Source: Ignavibacteria bacterium (GTDB lineage Bacteria; Bacteroidota; Ignavibacteria; Kapaibacteriales; UBA4661). Taken from it: a stretch of 32,025 nt of DNA. Positions 7,233-16,060 of the stretch are shown here, piece by piece; the stretch's first letter is position 1, and each line of letters begins with the position of its first letter. The notes under the pieces are model-generated. The model was not told the DNA's origin. It did not search any database and saw nothing but the letters and a program-made list of their open reading frames with translations. The stretch is taken from contig JACVZY010000075.1 of assembly GCA_014654705.1 (NCBI GenBank), positions 1-32,025 on the forward strand, in the 5' to 3' direction. A program made the translations under genes and the position numbers.

Positions 7233-9203
7233 TTACCGCACGAGCCATGATTTCGCGGCTTCTTCTTCTTCAAAAAACAGCACCTGAAGCAGTTCTTTGG
7301 CACGTTTTTCCTCAAATGCTGCTTCTGAACTGCTGCGCGTCAGTGAAGACGGGGGCGCGAGAAATGCCATTTTGACGATACCCGCTTTGGCATACCGCGG
7401 GACAATATTGGCATCATGCCATGCCTGAAGATCCGGCGTGAGGACGTGTCGGTTTTGAAGAACATTCACAAAAATTCCGCGCGTGTACATTTTCTCCGAA
7501 AGTTCTGCGAAAATGAGCAGCGCTTCTTTGAACTCTTCATTCGTCATCCGCTCAGTTTGTGGTGTCCAGTGAATTTCGAGAATTTTTTTCTCTACATCAT
7601 GAAAAACGCCGCAATACAGATTCTCAAATACGTGTGTCAACTTGCTTTTGAGTGCAAGACCTCGCTCCGATGAACCTAGAACGCCACTTCGTGATTCATT
7701 GTAGGACGCAAGTAATGACGAGGATTTAGTGTGCGATGAAATCTCCTCCGGCAATCCTCGCTGCGAGGAAGTAGTTCGCACGCGCGGCGATGAGGAAGAG
7801 CGCGTAGATGCAACGGCTGATGATGATTGAATAGTAAAATTGCTGACCAGACGCTGCAAGTGTGCGACGATATTACTGAGCTGCTCGGTATTGCGGGCAA
7901 TTTCGTTAATACCCGATGCTGTTTCTTCGACCGATGCGCTCATCTGCTCGACATTGCGCGTAATGAAACTCCCCGTTGAAGCCTGCTCTTCATTGGCTCG
8001 AACTACCTCTCGGACAAGTCCAGCTACATTTCCGGCGCTCATCACCATTTCCTCAAGCGCACTTCCGGTAGTCTTCGCAAGCTGCAACCCTGATTCTGCC
8101 TCACTTGTGCCACGCTCAATGCCTTTGACGGCACGTTCGGTTTCTCGTTGGATATGGCGAATAGTACCGCCTATTTGCTTCGTCGCTTGAGCAGTGCGCT
8201 CGGCAAGTTTACGCACTTCATCGGCAACGACGGCAAATCCGCGTCCCTGCTCACCGGCGCGGGCGGCTTCGATGGCAGCATTGAGCGCCAGAAGATTCGT
8301 TTGGTCGGCAATTTCCTCGATGACCATCACAATCTCACCCACTTCCGCGCTTGCATTGCCTAGCCCTCGCACGACGCTCGCCGCCTCGCTTACCACACGG
8401 GCGATTTCTTGCATTTTTGCGACCGTATTTCCTGTTACTTCAGCACCACTCTCGGCTGCTTTTCCGTTTGCTTCAGCCATACGCTCCACATTAGACGTTT
8501 TTTCTACACCGGAGGAAATACCTGAGACAATGTTTATCACCGATTCCGCCAGCGCTGTTGTTTGGCGGGCTTGTTCCTCAGCCGTCGTAGTAATCTGATG
8601 CGAAGCAGTCGTCACAAGCTGCGCAATTTCGCCCGTGCGCTGCACGGTTTCTTGCACCTGCGAGACAAGAAAGCGGATTTTGCTGACGGCAGCATTCACA
8701 TTTTCGGCAAGTGTGTTCATCATCTGATTCTGACTTTGCAGAACGATGTGCACCGTCAGATCACCTTCGGCAAAACGGTGTATGCTTGCTATTATCATTT
8801 CGGCATCGTGCTGTAAGGTTTTGCTTTCTTGTGCGAAATGCTCTTCAGCTTGCTTTGCGCGCTGCTGTTCGGCTTCCAAGAGCGTTTGTAGGTGATGAAG
8901 CGCTTGTGCATCCTCCTTGCGGCGCTCTTGCTCTTCTTGGAATTGCACTTGTAGTTGAGCGTACAATTTTTTATAGAGAAAGGCAGCAATACTTGTTAGA
9001 AAAGCTATCACGACACTCGCCCCGATAGCAAGCAATAGCGCTCCGCGAATACTACCCCATACGGAGTATATGGCTATCACTCCGATAACGGCAAGAAGGG
9101 TGAGCAAAGCAGCGACTCGCGGAAGAAGTTGCACCGCACCTACTTCAGAAGGTGTAGGGCTGAATGGTACTGGTGAGGCGGAATACGTCTGTACGATGGG
9201 CAT
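7233..9203 (-). CDS. Methyl-accepting chemotaxis protein with C-terminal SpoIIAA/STAS-like domain
   Basis: The 656-residue protein has two adjacent membrane segments (about 28-48 and 53-77) with almost no periplasmic loop, so it has no external ligand domain. A coiled coil (80-135) and a HAMP-like segment (135-185) lead to the signalling domain. Its hairpin tip, about 298-338, includes [20 protein letters not shown] and [16 protein letters not shown], the part that contacts CheA and CheW. A Ser-rich linker (459-520) then joins a domain at about 525-656 that looks like the SpoIIAA/STAS fold found in small Bacteroidota proteins ([15 protein letters not shown], then [20 protein letters not shown] and a final [10 protein letters not shown]). 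That part is inferred from pattern. Input is likely cytoplasmic or membrane-borne. No chemotaxis partner gene lies nearby. Confidence 0.88.
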   Translation of the reverse strand: MPIVQTYSASPVPFSPTPSEVGAVQLLPRVAALLTLLAVIGVIAIYSVWGSIRGALLLAIGASVVIAFLTSIAAFLYKKLYAQLQVQFQEEQERRKEDAQALHHLQTLLEAEQQRAKQAEEHFAQESKTLQHDAEMIIASIHRFAEGDLTVHIVLQSQNQMMNTLAENVNAAVSKIRFLVSQVQETVQRTGEIAQLVTTASHQITTTAEEQARQTTALAESVINIVSGISSGVEKTSNVERMAEANGKAAESGAEVTGNTVAKMQEIARVVSEAASVVRGLGNASAEVGEIVMVIEEIADQTNLLALNAAIEAARAGEQGRGFAVVADEVRKLAERTAQATKQIGGTIRHIQRETERAVKGIERGTSEAESGLQLAKTTGSALEEMVMSAGNVAGLVREVVRANEEQASTGSFITRNVEQMSASVEETASGINEIARNTEQLSNIVAHLQRLVSNFTIQSSSAVASTRSSSSPRVRTTSSQRGLPEEISSHTKSSSLLASYNESRSGVLGSSERGLALKSKLTHVFENLYCGVFHDVEKKILEIHWTPQTERMTNEEFKEALLIFAELSEKMYTRGIFVNVLQNRHVLTPDLQAWHDANIVPRYAKAGIVKMAFLAPPSSLTRSSSEAAFEEKRAKELLQVLFFEEEEAAKSWLVR

Positions 9204-9231
9204 GAAAGCAACTTTCTGAAAAAAATATCCT

Positions 9232-9267
9232 AAAAAAGCCCTTCACGGCAAGGAACTTGCCGATGAA
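9232..9267 (-). terminator. Intrinsic terminator after the interrupted kinase gene
   Basis: CGGCAAG (9246-9252), loop GAA and CTTGCCG (9256-9262) form a perfect 7-bp stem. TTCA/TGAA extends it with one bulged base. Read leftward, the stem is followed after four bases by six T residues (9237-9232). It ends transcripts coming from 11347-9395 and separates them from the chemotaxis gene. Confidence 0.65.
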
Positions 9268-9394
9268 ACTGTGGTGATAGCGTGAGACCCAAGTTTACAA
9301 AAAAATCAACCATTTACCCAATATCGTTCTTTCTTTTTTTTCAGTTCCCGTTGCCAATCGCTTCCAGCCTGCCTTGCCTGCCTTTGGCTTGGCT

Positions 9395-9790
9395 TTAATC
9401 TACGGCTTCCATAAATTCGACTATAAAGGTTGCGCCCTTTCCATGTTCACTTTCACACCAGACCTGTCCGCCCATTGCTTCCACCAGACGCTTGACAATA
9501 GAAAGCCCAAGCCCAGTCGAGCTTTCTTGCCCTGTGGGTTTTGCCGAAAGCCGCGCAAATTTGGAGAAGAGTTTTAGTTTATCCTGCTCGGTCAGCCCAG
9601 GTCCTTCGTCCTGAATCTCAATACGCACTTTTGCTTCTCCACTTTCGCTCAGATGACGCACCATACGCACAACGACCTTTGACCATTTTGGCGAGAATTT
9701 TATGGCGTTCGAGATGAGATTATCAAATACCTGATGAAGGGCGAATTCATCGGCAAGTATGGCAGCATCTATTGATTCATGAGAAAGCAT
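9395..9790 (-). CDS. ATPase (HATPase_c) part of the interrupted histidine kinase
   Basis: These 131 codons hold a full GHKL ATPase domain: N box FDNLISNAIKFSP, G1 box DEGPGL and G2 box TGLGLSIVKRLV, ending in GATFIVEF. It is in the same frame as the upstream kinase piece, separated only by a TAG at 9850-9848 and 19 sense codons. Those codons read as a normal kinase linker (EVFDKKIENYQARAAEKAI). The ATG at 9790 has no good Shine-Dalgarno site, so independent translation would be weak. It is best seen as the C-terminal quarter of one gene, although a two-part kinase is possible. Confidence 0.75.
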   Translation of the reverse strand: MLSHESIDAAILADEFALHQVFDNLISNAIKFSPKWSKVVVRMVRHLSESGEAKVRIEIQDEGPGLTEQDKLKLFSKFARLSAKPTGQESSTGLGLSIVKRLVEAMGGQVWCESEHGKGATFIVEFMEAVD

Positions 9791-9847
9791 GATAGCTTTT
9801 TCTGCGGCTCGGGCTTGATAATTTTCAATTTTTTTATCAAATACTTC

Positions 9848-9850
9848 CTA
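9848..9850 (-). other. In-frame amber stop inside a kinase gene
   Basis: On the minus strand the frame reads ATT-CCC-TAG-GAA-GTA, and TAG is codon 500 counted from ATG 11347. The frame is open and kinase-like on both sides. A single base change from CAG, TTG, TGG, AAG or GAG would restore it. TAG is an ordinary stop for other genes here (thrC, the nuclease, the second MFP), so general recoding is unlikely. Confidence 0.85.
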
Positions 9851-11347
9851 GGGAATGCGGCGTATGTGGACTTCATAGCCGCCACTCTCTATTTTGTTGA
9901 CATCAAGAAGATTGGTCACAATATCAAGCATCTGGTCAACACTCACAATGATATTCTGAATAAATTTTGCCGCTCTTTCTTCTTGAATGTAATATCGAAG
10001 TAAAATCTCCGCACTGGAACGAATTCCGGCAAGAGGATTTTTCAAATCGTGGGCAGCTATACCCAAAAACTCATTCTTTTCTTGATTCAATTTTATCAAC
10101 GATTTAGTGCGATCCTCTACACGCCTCTCCAAACCTTCATTTACATCGAGCAGATATTTTTCAGCCTCTTTACGCTGAGTAATATCGACACATGACCCCA
10201 TATACCCAGCAAATTCACCATTCGGAAGATACCGCGGTGTACCAATTGACAGTAACCACCGATATTCTCCAGAGTGATGCAATATGCGATACTCTATACT
10301 CAATTGCTGCCGAGCTTCAAATGCTTCGGTATATACCTGCATACATTTCCCTATGTCATCCGGATGAATGATATCCGCCCAGCCGTATCCAGTATCCTGT
10401 TCTATTGTTCTGCCTGTGAAGTCAAGCCATGTTTTATTGAAATAGGTAATCAATTTTTCCGTATCAGACATCCAGACCAGTACCGGAGCAGTGTCGGCAA
10501 GCGTGCGAAAGCGAAGTTCACTTTCGGCTATGCGTATAGCTGCCTCTTTTTGATCGGTACAAATATGACGGACTGACATAAAACCGTAGAGGTCATTTTC
10601 CGTATTGACAAGAGGGAAAACTGTTGTGTCCACCCAATAATAACTTCCATCTTTGGCTTTATTCCGAATATCCCCACGCCATACTTTACGATTAGTAATC
10701 GTGTGCCAAAAATCTTCCCAAAATTCTTGTGTATGATAGCCCGAGTTAACTATACTCTCATTCCTGCCTATTATCTCTTTTTCGGTATATCCCGATACCT
10801 GACAAAAAAGCTCATTAGCAGAAATAATCGTTCCGTCCAGACTCGTCATGGTCGTGAGCGTACTGGTATTTATCGCTGTGATATAGTTTTTAAGTTCTTT
10901 GAATAACTGCTGATTGACTTTTTCCTGCCAGCGATATTCTTCTCTGCCCCGTGCTTCTCGAATTTCTCTGAGAATTGCGTGAGGAAGTTTGAGTAATCGG
11001 TCTTTGATGAGATAATCATGCGCCCCTGATTTGATGCAATGCACAGCATCTTCTTCACTAATCGAGCCGGAAACGACGATGAAGGGAATGTCTATACCTA
11101 ATTCCTGTACAATATGCAAGGCTTCAAAAACCGAAAATTGGGGGAGCGTATAATCACACAAAATCGCATCCCATTCAGACGTAGCCAGCGCTGCGCGAAA
11201 TCCTGCTTCCGTATCCACGCGGAGCGCTCGGGGTGTAAATTCGTTCTTCAAAGCATGAAGGCAAAGCTCGAAATCATCTTCGGAGTCTTCAACAAGTAAA
11301 ATGTTGAGAGAATACGTAGTTTTTGGTGTAGGTAAAGTAGCAATCAT
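9848..11347 (-). CDS. Receiver-PAS-PAS-HisKA hybrid sensor kinase, N-terminal part
   Basis: This piece encodes 499 residues before the amber codon. Residues about 15-130 form a response-regulator receiver domain with ILLVEDSEDD, phospho-acceptor D65 (CDYTLPQ) and K115 (YLIKDR). Two PAS domains follow (about 155-270 and 280-395, the latter with IIHPDD and a PAC end). A coiled region leads to HisKA with FLGIAAHDLKNPLAG, phospho-acceptor H433. Without the downstream ATPase it could be phosphorylated only by another kinase. I use ATG 11347; the longer frame begins at TTG 11383. There are no membrane segments, so the protein is cytoplasmic. The receiver probably takes phosphate from another kinase, perhaps the CHASE3 kinase upstream. 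Confidence 0.85.
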   Translation of the reverse strand: MIATLPTPKTTYSLNILLVEDSEDDFELCLHALKNEFTPRALRVDTEAGFRAALATSEWDAILCDYTLPQFSVFEALHIVQELGIDIPFIVVSGSISEEDAVHCIKSGAHDYLIKDRLLKLPHAILREIREARGREEYRWQEKVNQQLFKELKNYITAINTSTLTTMTSLDGTIISANELFCQVSGYTEKEIIGRNESIVNSGYHTQEFWEDFWHTITNRKVWRGDIRNKAKDGSYYWVDTTVFPLVNTENDLYGFMSVRHICTDQKEAAIRIAESELRFRTLADTAPVLVWMSDTEKLITYFNKTWLDFTGRTIEQDTGYGWADIIHPDDIGKCMQVYTEAFEARQQLSIEYRILHHSGEYRWLLSIGTPRYLPNGEFAGYMGSCVDITQRKEAEKYLLDVNEGLERRVEDRTKSLIKLNQEKNEFLGIAAHDLKNPLAGIRSSAEILLRYYIQEERAAKFIQNIIVSVDQMLDIVTNLLDVNKIESGGYEVHIRRIP

Positions 11348-11681
11348 AAACACAACAAGAAAAAAGAGACTGAAAAAGCACAAACTGTAACCGTAAGCAT
11401 TATAGAGGATTCCCGAAAGAGTATCTTCCTACTTGTAAAAAACACCTACGATGCTATGAATGGTCAAGGTATGGTCACGATAGCACGCGTTTCGATGCCG
11501 ATACGTAAGTCGCCTGCTTTTCAAGGAATCAAGCATGAGAGGTGAGTACGAGATCTTTTTTACAATTTTCCCACGAGCAAGGGTTGTGGCTCGACAACCT
11601 AAGAAGTCAATGAGCAGATAAATTAAATTATTGGTACTGTGTAAATTATGACAAATATAGAACCGCCCTAATATAACAAAT

Positions 11682-11744
11682 TGTGTCATACCGCGCTAGT
11701 GACACATGTAACGGAAAACCCGTTACAATCAATGTTGCAACATT
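11682..11744. promoter_or_regulatory. Cluster of three operator-like dyads
   Basis: TGTGTCA-N11-TGACACA spans 11682-11706, GTAACGG-N5-CCGTTAC spans 11708-11726, and the perfect 14-bp palindrome AATGTTGCAACATT spans 11731-11744. The three are nearly contiguous in 63 bp, about 335 nt upstream of the kinase start. Regulator binding is inference; no known operator consensus is claimed. Confidence 0.45.
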
Positions 11745-11892
11745 TAATTTTCAACCACAAAAAACCCACAAATCGAACATAGAAAATCACTTACAATCAC
11801 AAAATGCAAAGAGAAATCGAAAAATATATTTTTATTTTTTTCACTTTTTTTTCACTTTTTTGGCAATATTACCCACAAAGGAGAGACATTGT

Positions 11893-11958
11893 ATTCTTTG
11901 CAGATGCCTCAAGAGTAGATTCTGGCACTCTTTCTTACTTGAAGCATCCGCAGAGAAT
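11893..11958. repeat. Long imperfect hairpin (21-bp stem, 24-nt loop)
   Basis: The arm 11893-11913 pairs with 11938-11958. There are 18 Watson-Crick pairs, one G-U pair and two mismatches, and pairing continues weakly outside. It starts 34 nt beyond the response-regulator stop. No T run follows directly on the minus strand, so it is not a classic terminator. It may be a MITE-like remnant or an mRNA 3' end structure. Confidence 0.5.
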
Positions 11959-11992
11959 AAGTATCGTCAAAGACAATCACAGAGTATGGCAA

Positions 11993-12436
11993 TCACAGCG
12001 TATTATGACTGGGCTGATTGACAAGCAGCCAGTAGAAACCTACGGTCGAAACAATATCTGCAAAACTGTCGAACGTGACGGGTTTGACGATATAGCTATT
12101 TGCGCCAAGCGCATAAGCTTCTTGTATGTCCGGCTCTTCTTTGGAGGAGGTCAGCACCACGACCGGAATTTTTGATGTGCGCTTATCGGATTTAATTATT
12201 TTCAATACTTCCAGACCACTTAGCTTGGGCATTTTTAAGTCGAGCAGTACCAATTTGGGCTGCTCTACTCCGTTGCGCCCAGCGAATCGTCCTTCGCCAA
12301 ACAGAAATTCGAGGGCTTCTTCTCCGTCTTCTACGTGCGTCAATGCACTTGCGAGGTTCTTTTTGCGCAGTGCACTAATGGCTAATTCGGCATCGTCGAG
12401 ATTGTCTTCGACGAGCAGTATTTCTACGGGATTCAT
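11993..12436 (-). CDS. Single-domain response regulator (CheY/Rcp1-like)
   Basis: The 147-residue protein is a receiver domain alone. It has EDNLDD at 10-15 for metal binding, phospho-acceptor D66 in LVLLDLKMP, the switch residues VVVLTSS, and K118 in IVKPV. The insertion [18 protein letters not shown] before the phospho-site is typical of the Rcp1-type regulators that pair with phytochrome-like kinases. It has no DNA-binding domain, so it must signal by protein contact or act in a phosphorelay. It lies 157 nt downstream of the CHASE3 kinase on the same strand, which makes that kinase the likely partner. Confidence 0.9.
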   Translation of the reverse strand: MNPVEILLVEDNLDDAELAISALRKKNLASALTHVEDGEEALEFLFGEGRFAGRNGVEQPKLVLLDLKMPKLSGLEVLKIIKSDKRTSKIPVVVLTSSKEEPDIQEAYALGANSYIVKPVTFDSFADIVSTVGFYWLLVNQPSHNTL

Positions 12437-12507
12437 GGTGATTCTTTCCTACTATGAGGTTGAAAAATGAGAGGTTAACAATGAGCTAAGTTCTTGACCA
12501 AAAGTAA

Positions 12508-12537
12508 TCTGGTATGAGAAACTCTGGTATGAGAAAC
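12508..12537. repeat. Perfect 15-bp tandem duplication between kinase and regulator
   Basis: TCTGGTATGAGAAAC occurs twice in direct succession (12508-12522 and 12523-12537) in the noncoding gap between the CHASE3 kinase and its response regulator. The exact identity suggests a recent event. Confidence 0.9.
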
Positions 12538-12593
12538 AAAGCAGTATGCAGCCTTGCTCAAAAGAAAATACCAAAAAATTATTGTTCACGAAC

Positions 12594-14825
12594 TTAGGGG
12601 GTATTCTGTGCACTAAGGTTCAAGAGCGAGAACGAGAACGTCGCACCTTTATTCACATCAGCTTCTGCCCAGACTTGCCCACCGTGCTTTGTAATAATGC
12701 GTTTCACAATAGCCAGACCGATGCCTGTGCCTTCAAAATCACGCTCTTTATGCAGCCGTTGAAAAACGCTAAAGAGTTTGTCGGCATAGCGCATATCGAA
12801 GCCTACGCCGTGGTCGCGGACGGCATAGACAGGAACTCCGTTCTGCACGGAGGAAGTAATAGAAATAGTTTTTGACGCGGAATGACGTGAATACTTTACG
12901 GCATTGGAAAGCAGATTTACCCACACCTGCCAGAGAAGAGAGGCATCGCCGACAGCATTGGGAAGCGCGGAAATTTCTATCGAATAGTCGGCTAATTCAT
13001 TGTGCGTATTAAGGTCTTCCAGTACAGAGCGAACAAGTTCCATCATATTCACATCAGATATTTGCAAGGCTTTTCGCCCTAAACGCGAGAGTGCGAGAAG
13101 CTCATCTATCAATATACCCATTTTTTGCGCACCATTCATAATTCTTCCTAAAATGCGCAGCCCTTCTTCATCGAATTGGTTCTCATATCGCTCACGCAGC
13201 ATTTCAGCAAACCCATTGACGCTGCGGAGTGGCGCGCGGAGGTCGTGCGAAACAGAGTAGGAAAATGCCTCTAATTCCTTATTTGTTTCTTGGTATTGTT
13301 GATTGATAAAAACCAATTCTTGATTGGCAAGAAGAAGTTGGGCAGTGCGCTCTTCTATGAGGCGCTCTAAATCAGCATTTGCCGATGCCAGCGCAGCATT
13401 GAGTTCGATGACCTTTGCCTCGGCAGCTTTACGGTCGCTAATGTCGTAGTAAAGAATCACCAAACCATCATTGAGCTTAGAGCAAACATTCGTGAACCAA
13501 TTATTAAAGCCATCACCAACATACTCAACGTCAATAATTGCACTATTGCCAGTTTCCAGCACTTCACAATATCGTGAAAATTGTCCGGTTTGAAGAACTC
13601 CCGGAAATAACTGTGCCATCGTGGATGACTGTACTTCATCTATGGAGCGCCCAAATCCTTTCCGTGCTGCTTCATTCAGTAGAACATACCGAAAGTCCAC
13701 TATTTTTTGTGTGTCATCACGCACAGCTTCCACAACCAAAATACCGTAGAGCGCTGTATCAAGGACGCTTTTGAGAACTGTTTCCGACTTCGCTCGCCCT
13801 TGTTCAGCATGAACTCTATCGGTAATATCGTATAAGAACGAAAGAATGAACTTTATTGCTCCATTTTCATCCCTGCGAAAAACGATGGCACGATCAGTAA
13901 AATAGCACCAAGAGCCATTTTTGTGAAGTAATCTGTATTCACTTTCGTATGTGGTATGGTCTTCGCCATTTTGTATGATTTCCCCAAAACGATTCCGAAG
14001 ATACTCAGCATCGTCCGGGTGAATCAGAGACCAAAGCAAATCCGCTCCCCGCTCTTGAAGCTCAAGAGCAGAATAGCCGGTGAGACGCTCAAAGTAACTA
14101 TTGGTATATTCAAATGTTCCTTTTTGCACGTCGAAAAGATAGACAAAGCTGGGAACCGTTTCCAGAATAGTACTGGTAAACTTTTGTTGTGACAGAAGTT
14201 CCTGTTCACTTCGAATACGATACCGAAGGAACATGACCATCGTTACGGTAAAGCCAACAAGAAGGAGCACAACCGCAAATAAACTCGTAAAGACAGCGGT
14301 AGAATTATTACGAATGTGCTGCGTAATAGCATCGGAGGTAATGGCTTCCTCTTGATACTCAATTCGACTGCACAAAGCCCTAAGACTATCCATCACATAC
14401 ACCCCCTTCTTGCTTGCAATCGCCAACTGTGCTTCGGTAAATCCTCGCTCCCGCCGAATATTCACAACCTCGGTAATTAATACCAGCCTTCTTTTGACTA
14501 GATTTTCGAGTGTAGTATATTCATTCATTTGGTCGGGTAATTGCTGATGCAGCTTGTGAAGTAACGAATCAATGCGGAACGATGCCGCTTTATAGGGTTC
14601 CAAATACGCCTCATCTCCAGTCAGAACAAACCCTCGCAGACTGCTCTCGGCATCTTTCACAACCGAGAAGACTTTCTCTAAAACTGCCATCGTATGGCGT
14701 TTATTCGCTATTTGCCATACATTACTCTCAAGCCGCTCAATAGACCAAAAGAGATATACACCAAGCACGACCACCATCATTCCTGTGAGAACAAGCCCAG
14801 CAATTATTGCGCGATAGTAATGCAT
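12594..14825 (-). CDS. CHASE3-PAS-PAS sensor histidine kinase
   Basis: The 743-residue membrane kinase has helix 1 at about 5-28 and a periplasmic CHASE3-type domain at 30-172 (KDAESSLRGFVLTGDEAYLE is diagnostic). Helix 2 lies at about 178-200, with PAS/PAC domains at 215-337 and 346-466. A coiled coil leads to HisKA with FSYSVSHDLRAPLRS (phospho-acceptor H527) and then a HATPase domain with NLLSNAVKYS, DHGVGFD and GTGIGLAIVK. The kinase core is of the phytochrome-like class that signals to Rcp1-type regulators. Such a gene lies next downstream, after a gap with a 15-bp duplication. The stimulus is not predictable. moaA ends 96 nt upstream on the same strand. Confidence 0.9.
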   Translation of the reverse strand: MHYYRAIIAGLVLTGMMVVVLGVYLFWSIERLESNVWQIANKRHTMAVLEKVFSVVKDAESSLRGFVLTGDEAYLEPYKAASFRIDSLLHKLHQQLPDQMNEYTTLENLVKRRLVLITEVVNIRRERGFTEAQLAIASKKGVYVMDSLRALCSRIEYQEEAITSDAITQHIRNNSTAVFTSLFAVVLLLVGFTVTMVMFLRYRIRSEQELLSQQKFTSTILETVPSFVYLFDVQKGTFEYTNSYFERLTGYSALELQERGADLLWSLIHPDDAEYLRNRFGEIIQNGEDHTTYESEYRLLHKNGSWCYFTDRAIVFRRDENGAIKFILSFLYDITDRVHAEQGRAKSETVLKSVLDTALYGILVVEAVRDDTQKIVDFRYVLLNEAARKGFGRSIDEVQSSTMAQLFPGVLQTGQFSRYCEVLETGNSAIIDVEYVGDGFNNWFTNVCSKLNDGLVILYYDISDRKAAEAKVIELNAALASANADLERLIEERTAQLLLANQELVFINQQYQETNKELEAFSYSVSHDLRAPLRSVNGFAEMLRERYENQFDEEGLRILGRIMNGAQKMGILIDELLALSRLGRKALQISDVNMMELVRSVLEDLNTHNELADYSIEISALPNAVGDASLLWQVWVNLLSNAVKYSRHSASKTISITSSVQNGVPVYAVRDHGVGFDMRYADKLFSVFQRLHKERDFEGTGIGLAIVKRIITKHGGQVWAEADVNKGATFSFSLLNLSAQNTP

Positions 14826-14921
14826 AAAGCGGAATGAATATCAAGTGAGGAAATAGCCGACACCTTCTCCTAACCTACACAAATGAAAGACACTTACCAA
14901 ATGCCGTTCATTCATAGCCCG

Positions 14922-15971
14922 CTACCCGCCAATTTCCGACATTGAATCAAAAGCAGCACTCGTATGCGTATGCCGCTCCGCCTCAATTCCATCACGAAAG
15001 CGATGCTGCACACAATCCGCTATTGCCGTAGAAACCTCTTCATTGCTTGCACCGGAGCGCAAGAGCGCCTTTAGGTCAAGCACACCATTGTCGTACAGGC
15101 ACGTTTTCAATGTTCCCTTCGCTGTGATACGGATGCGGTTGCAAGCACCGCAAAAGGTTCGCGAAAAGCCAGCAATAATGCCAATTTGCCCCGCATAGTC
15201 CGGCACACGGTAGAGTTCTGCCGTGGCGTGGTTGCTACGCCCGACGCGCTCAAGGTTTGGGTATGCGGCTTGAATGGAGGCAAGTATTTTTTTGTAGTCC
15301 CACACTATCGTCGGAAGTTCGTGCGTACCGCCATTGAAGGGCATTTCTTCAATAAAACGCATCGTGAAATTTTGAGTGCGTGTTTTTTCGCACATTGCAA
15401 TAACATCATCGGTATTGTTGCCTTCCATTACGACCGCATTAACACTGAGAGGAATACCGCTTTCAATGAGCATTTCAAATGAATTCTGAACAGCCGCAAA
15501 TTCATTGCGGCGGGTAAGTTCAAAAAAGCGACCTGCATCGAAAGAGTCCATACTCAAATTCACCGACGCAATTCCCATACGCTTTAGTTCCGGCACATAT
15601 TGAGCAGTCAGAACGCCATTGGTCGTAATGTGCACCTCCTCAATGCCCTTTGTTTCGCTAATCCGCCACAGCAAATCCATAATGCCCTGACGCACAAACG
15701 GCTCACCGCCCGTAAGGCGTACCTTGCGAACACCGAGCGCCGCCGACACCTCCACAAGCCGCATCATTTCTTCATTCGTCAGAAGTTCTTTTGTTGGCAA
15801 AAACCGCATATTTTCCGGCATACAGTACACACACCGAAGATTGCACCTGTCGGTAACGGCAAGCCGCAGATAGGTGATCGGACGACCGTAATTATCTGTC
15901 AGAGGTGTATTTGCTGAGGCAGTTGAGTGCTTATTCGATGACGCGGGTGACGGCAGAACCGGAAGTTGCAT
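14922..15971 (-). CDS. moaA: GTP 3',8-cyclase MoaA (molybdenum cofactor synthesis)
   Basis: MoaA is the radical-SAM enzyme that opens molybdopterin synthesis by cyclising GTP. The 349-residue product has the SAM cluster motif CNLRCVYC, the GGEPFVRQ loop, the second cluster motif CGACNRIRITAKGTLKTC near the C-terminus, and the conserved terminal Gly-Gly needed for activity. I start at ATG 15971; the longer frame opens with TTG at 16022 and adds 17 residues without clear support. About 30 Ser/Pro-rich residues precede the conserved YGRPITYLRLAVTDRC, somewhat longer than usual. It diverges from the MoeB-type gene, a partner in the same pathway. Other moa genes are not in the window. Confidence 0.93.
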   Translation of the reverse strand: MQLPVLPSPASSNKHSTASANTPLTDNYGRPITYLRLAVTDRCNLRCVYCMPENMRFLPTKELLTNEEMMRLVEVSAALGVRKVRLTGGEPFVRQGIMDLLWRISETKGIEEVHITTNGVLTAQYVPELKRMGIASVNLSMDSFDAGRFFELTRRNEFAAVQNSFEMLIESGIPLSVNAVVMEGNNTDDVIAMCEKTRTQNFTMRFIEEMPFNGGTHELPTIVWDYKKILASIQAAYPNLERVGRSNHATAELYRVPDYAGQIGIIAGFSRTFCGACNRIRITAKGTLKTCLYDNGVLDLKALLRSGASNEEVSTAIADCVQHRFRDGIEAERHTHTSAAFDSMSEIGG

Positions 15972-15980
15972 ATTTTTTCG

Positions 15981-16009
15981 TTGGTGCGTGAGAGAAACAG
16001 TGCTAATAT
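15981..16009 (+). promoter_or_regulatory. Possible sigma70 promoter for the MoeB-type gene
   Basis: TTGGTG (15981-15986) and TAATAT (16004-16009) are 17 nt apart in the moaA/moeB divergent gap, predicting a start near 16016 and a 45-nt leader. The hexamers are imperfect. Confidence 0.4.
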
Positions 16010-16060
16010 AGCGAGAAAACAACCTGTTTTGCAGAATTTTTTTGGAACCGCGCTACCGCA

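Larger units (their letters stand above)
11348..11992. other. 645-nt intergenic region with dyads, no convincing gene
   Basis: Upstream of the interrupted kinase and downstream of the response regulator, I find no frame with protein-like composition on either strand. It is AT-rich, with long T runs around 11827-11870. It contains three adjacent dyads (11682-11744) and a long imperfect hairpin (11893-11958), listed separately. The leftward promoter of the kinase probably lies here, but I cannot place it. Confidence 0.5.

Noticed and set aside
9848-9850. Amber codon read as an amino acid through a changed genetic code
   Set aside because: thrC, the nuclease and the second adaptor end in TAG at the proper place, so TAG works as stop here.
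11429-11689. 86-codon leftward frame in the large intergenic gap
   Set aside because: Composition is unlike a protein, there is no Shine-Dalgarno site, and its 5' end falls in the dyad cluster.
11804-12175. Rightward frame across the hairpin and into the response regulator
   Set aside because: The first part is translated T-rich noncoding DNA, and the rest is antisense to a clear receiver domain.
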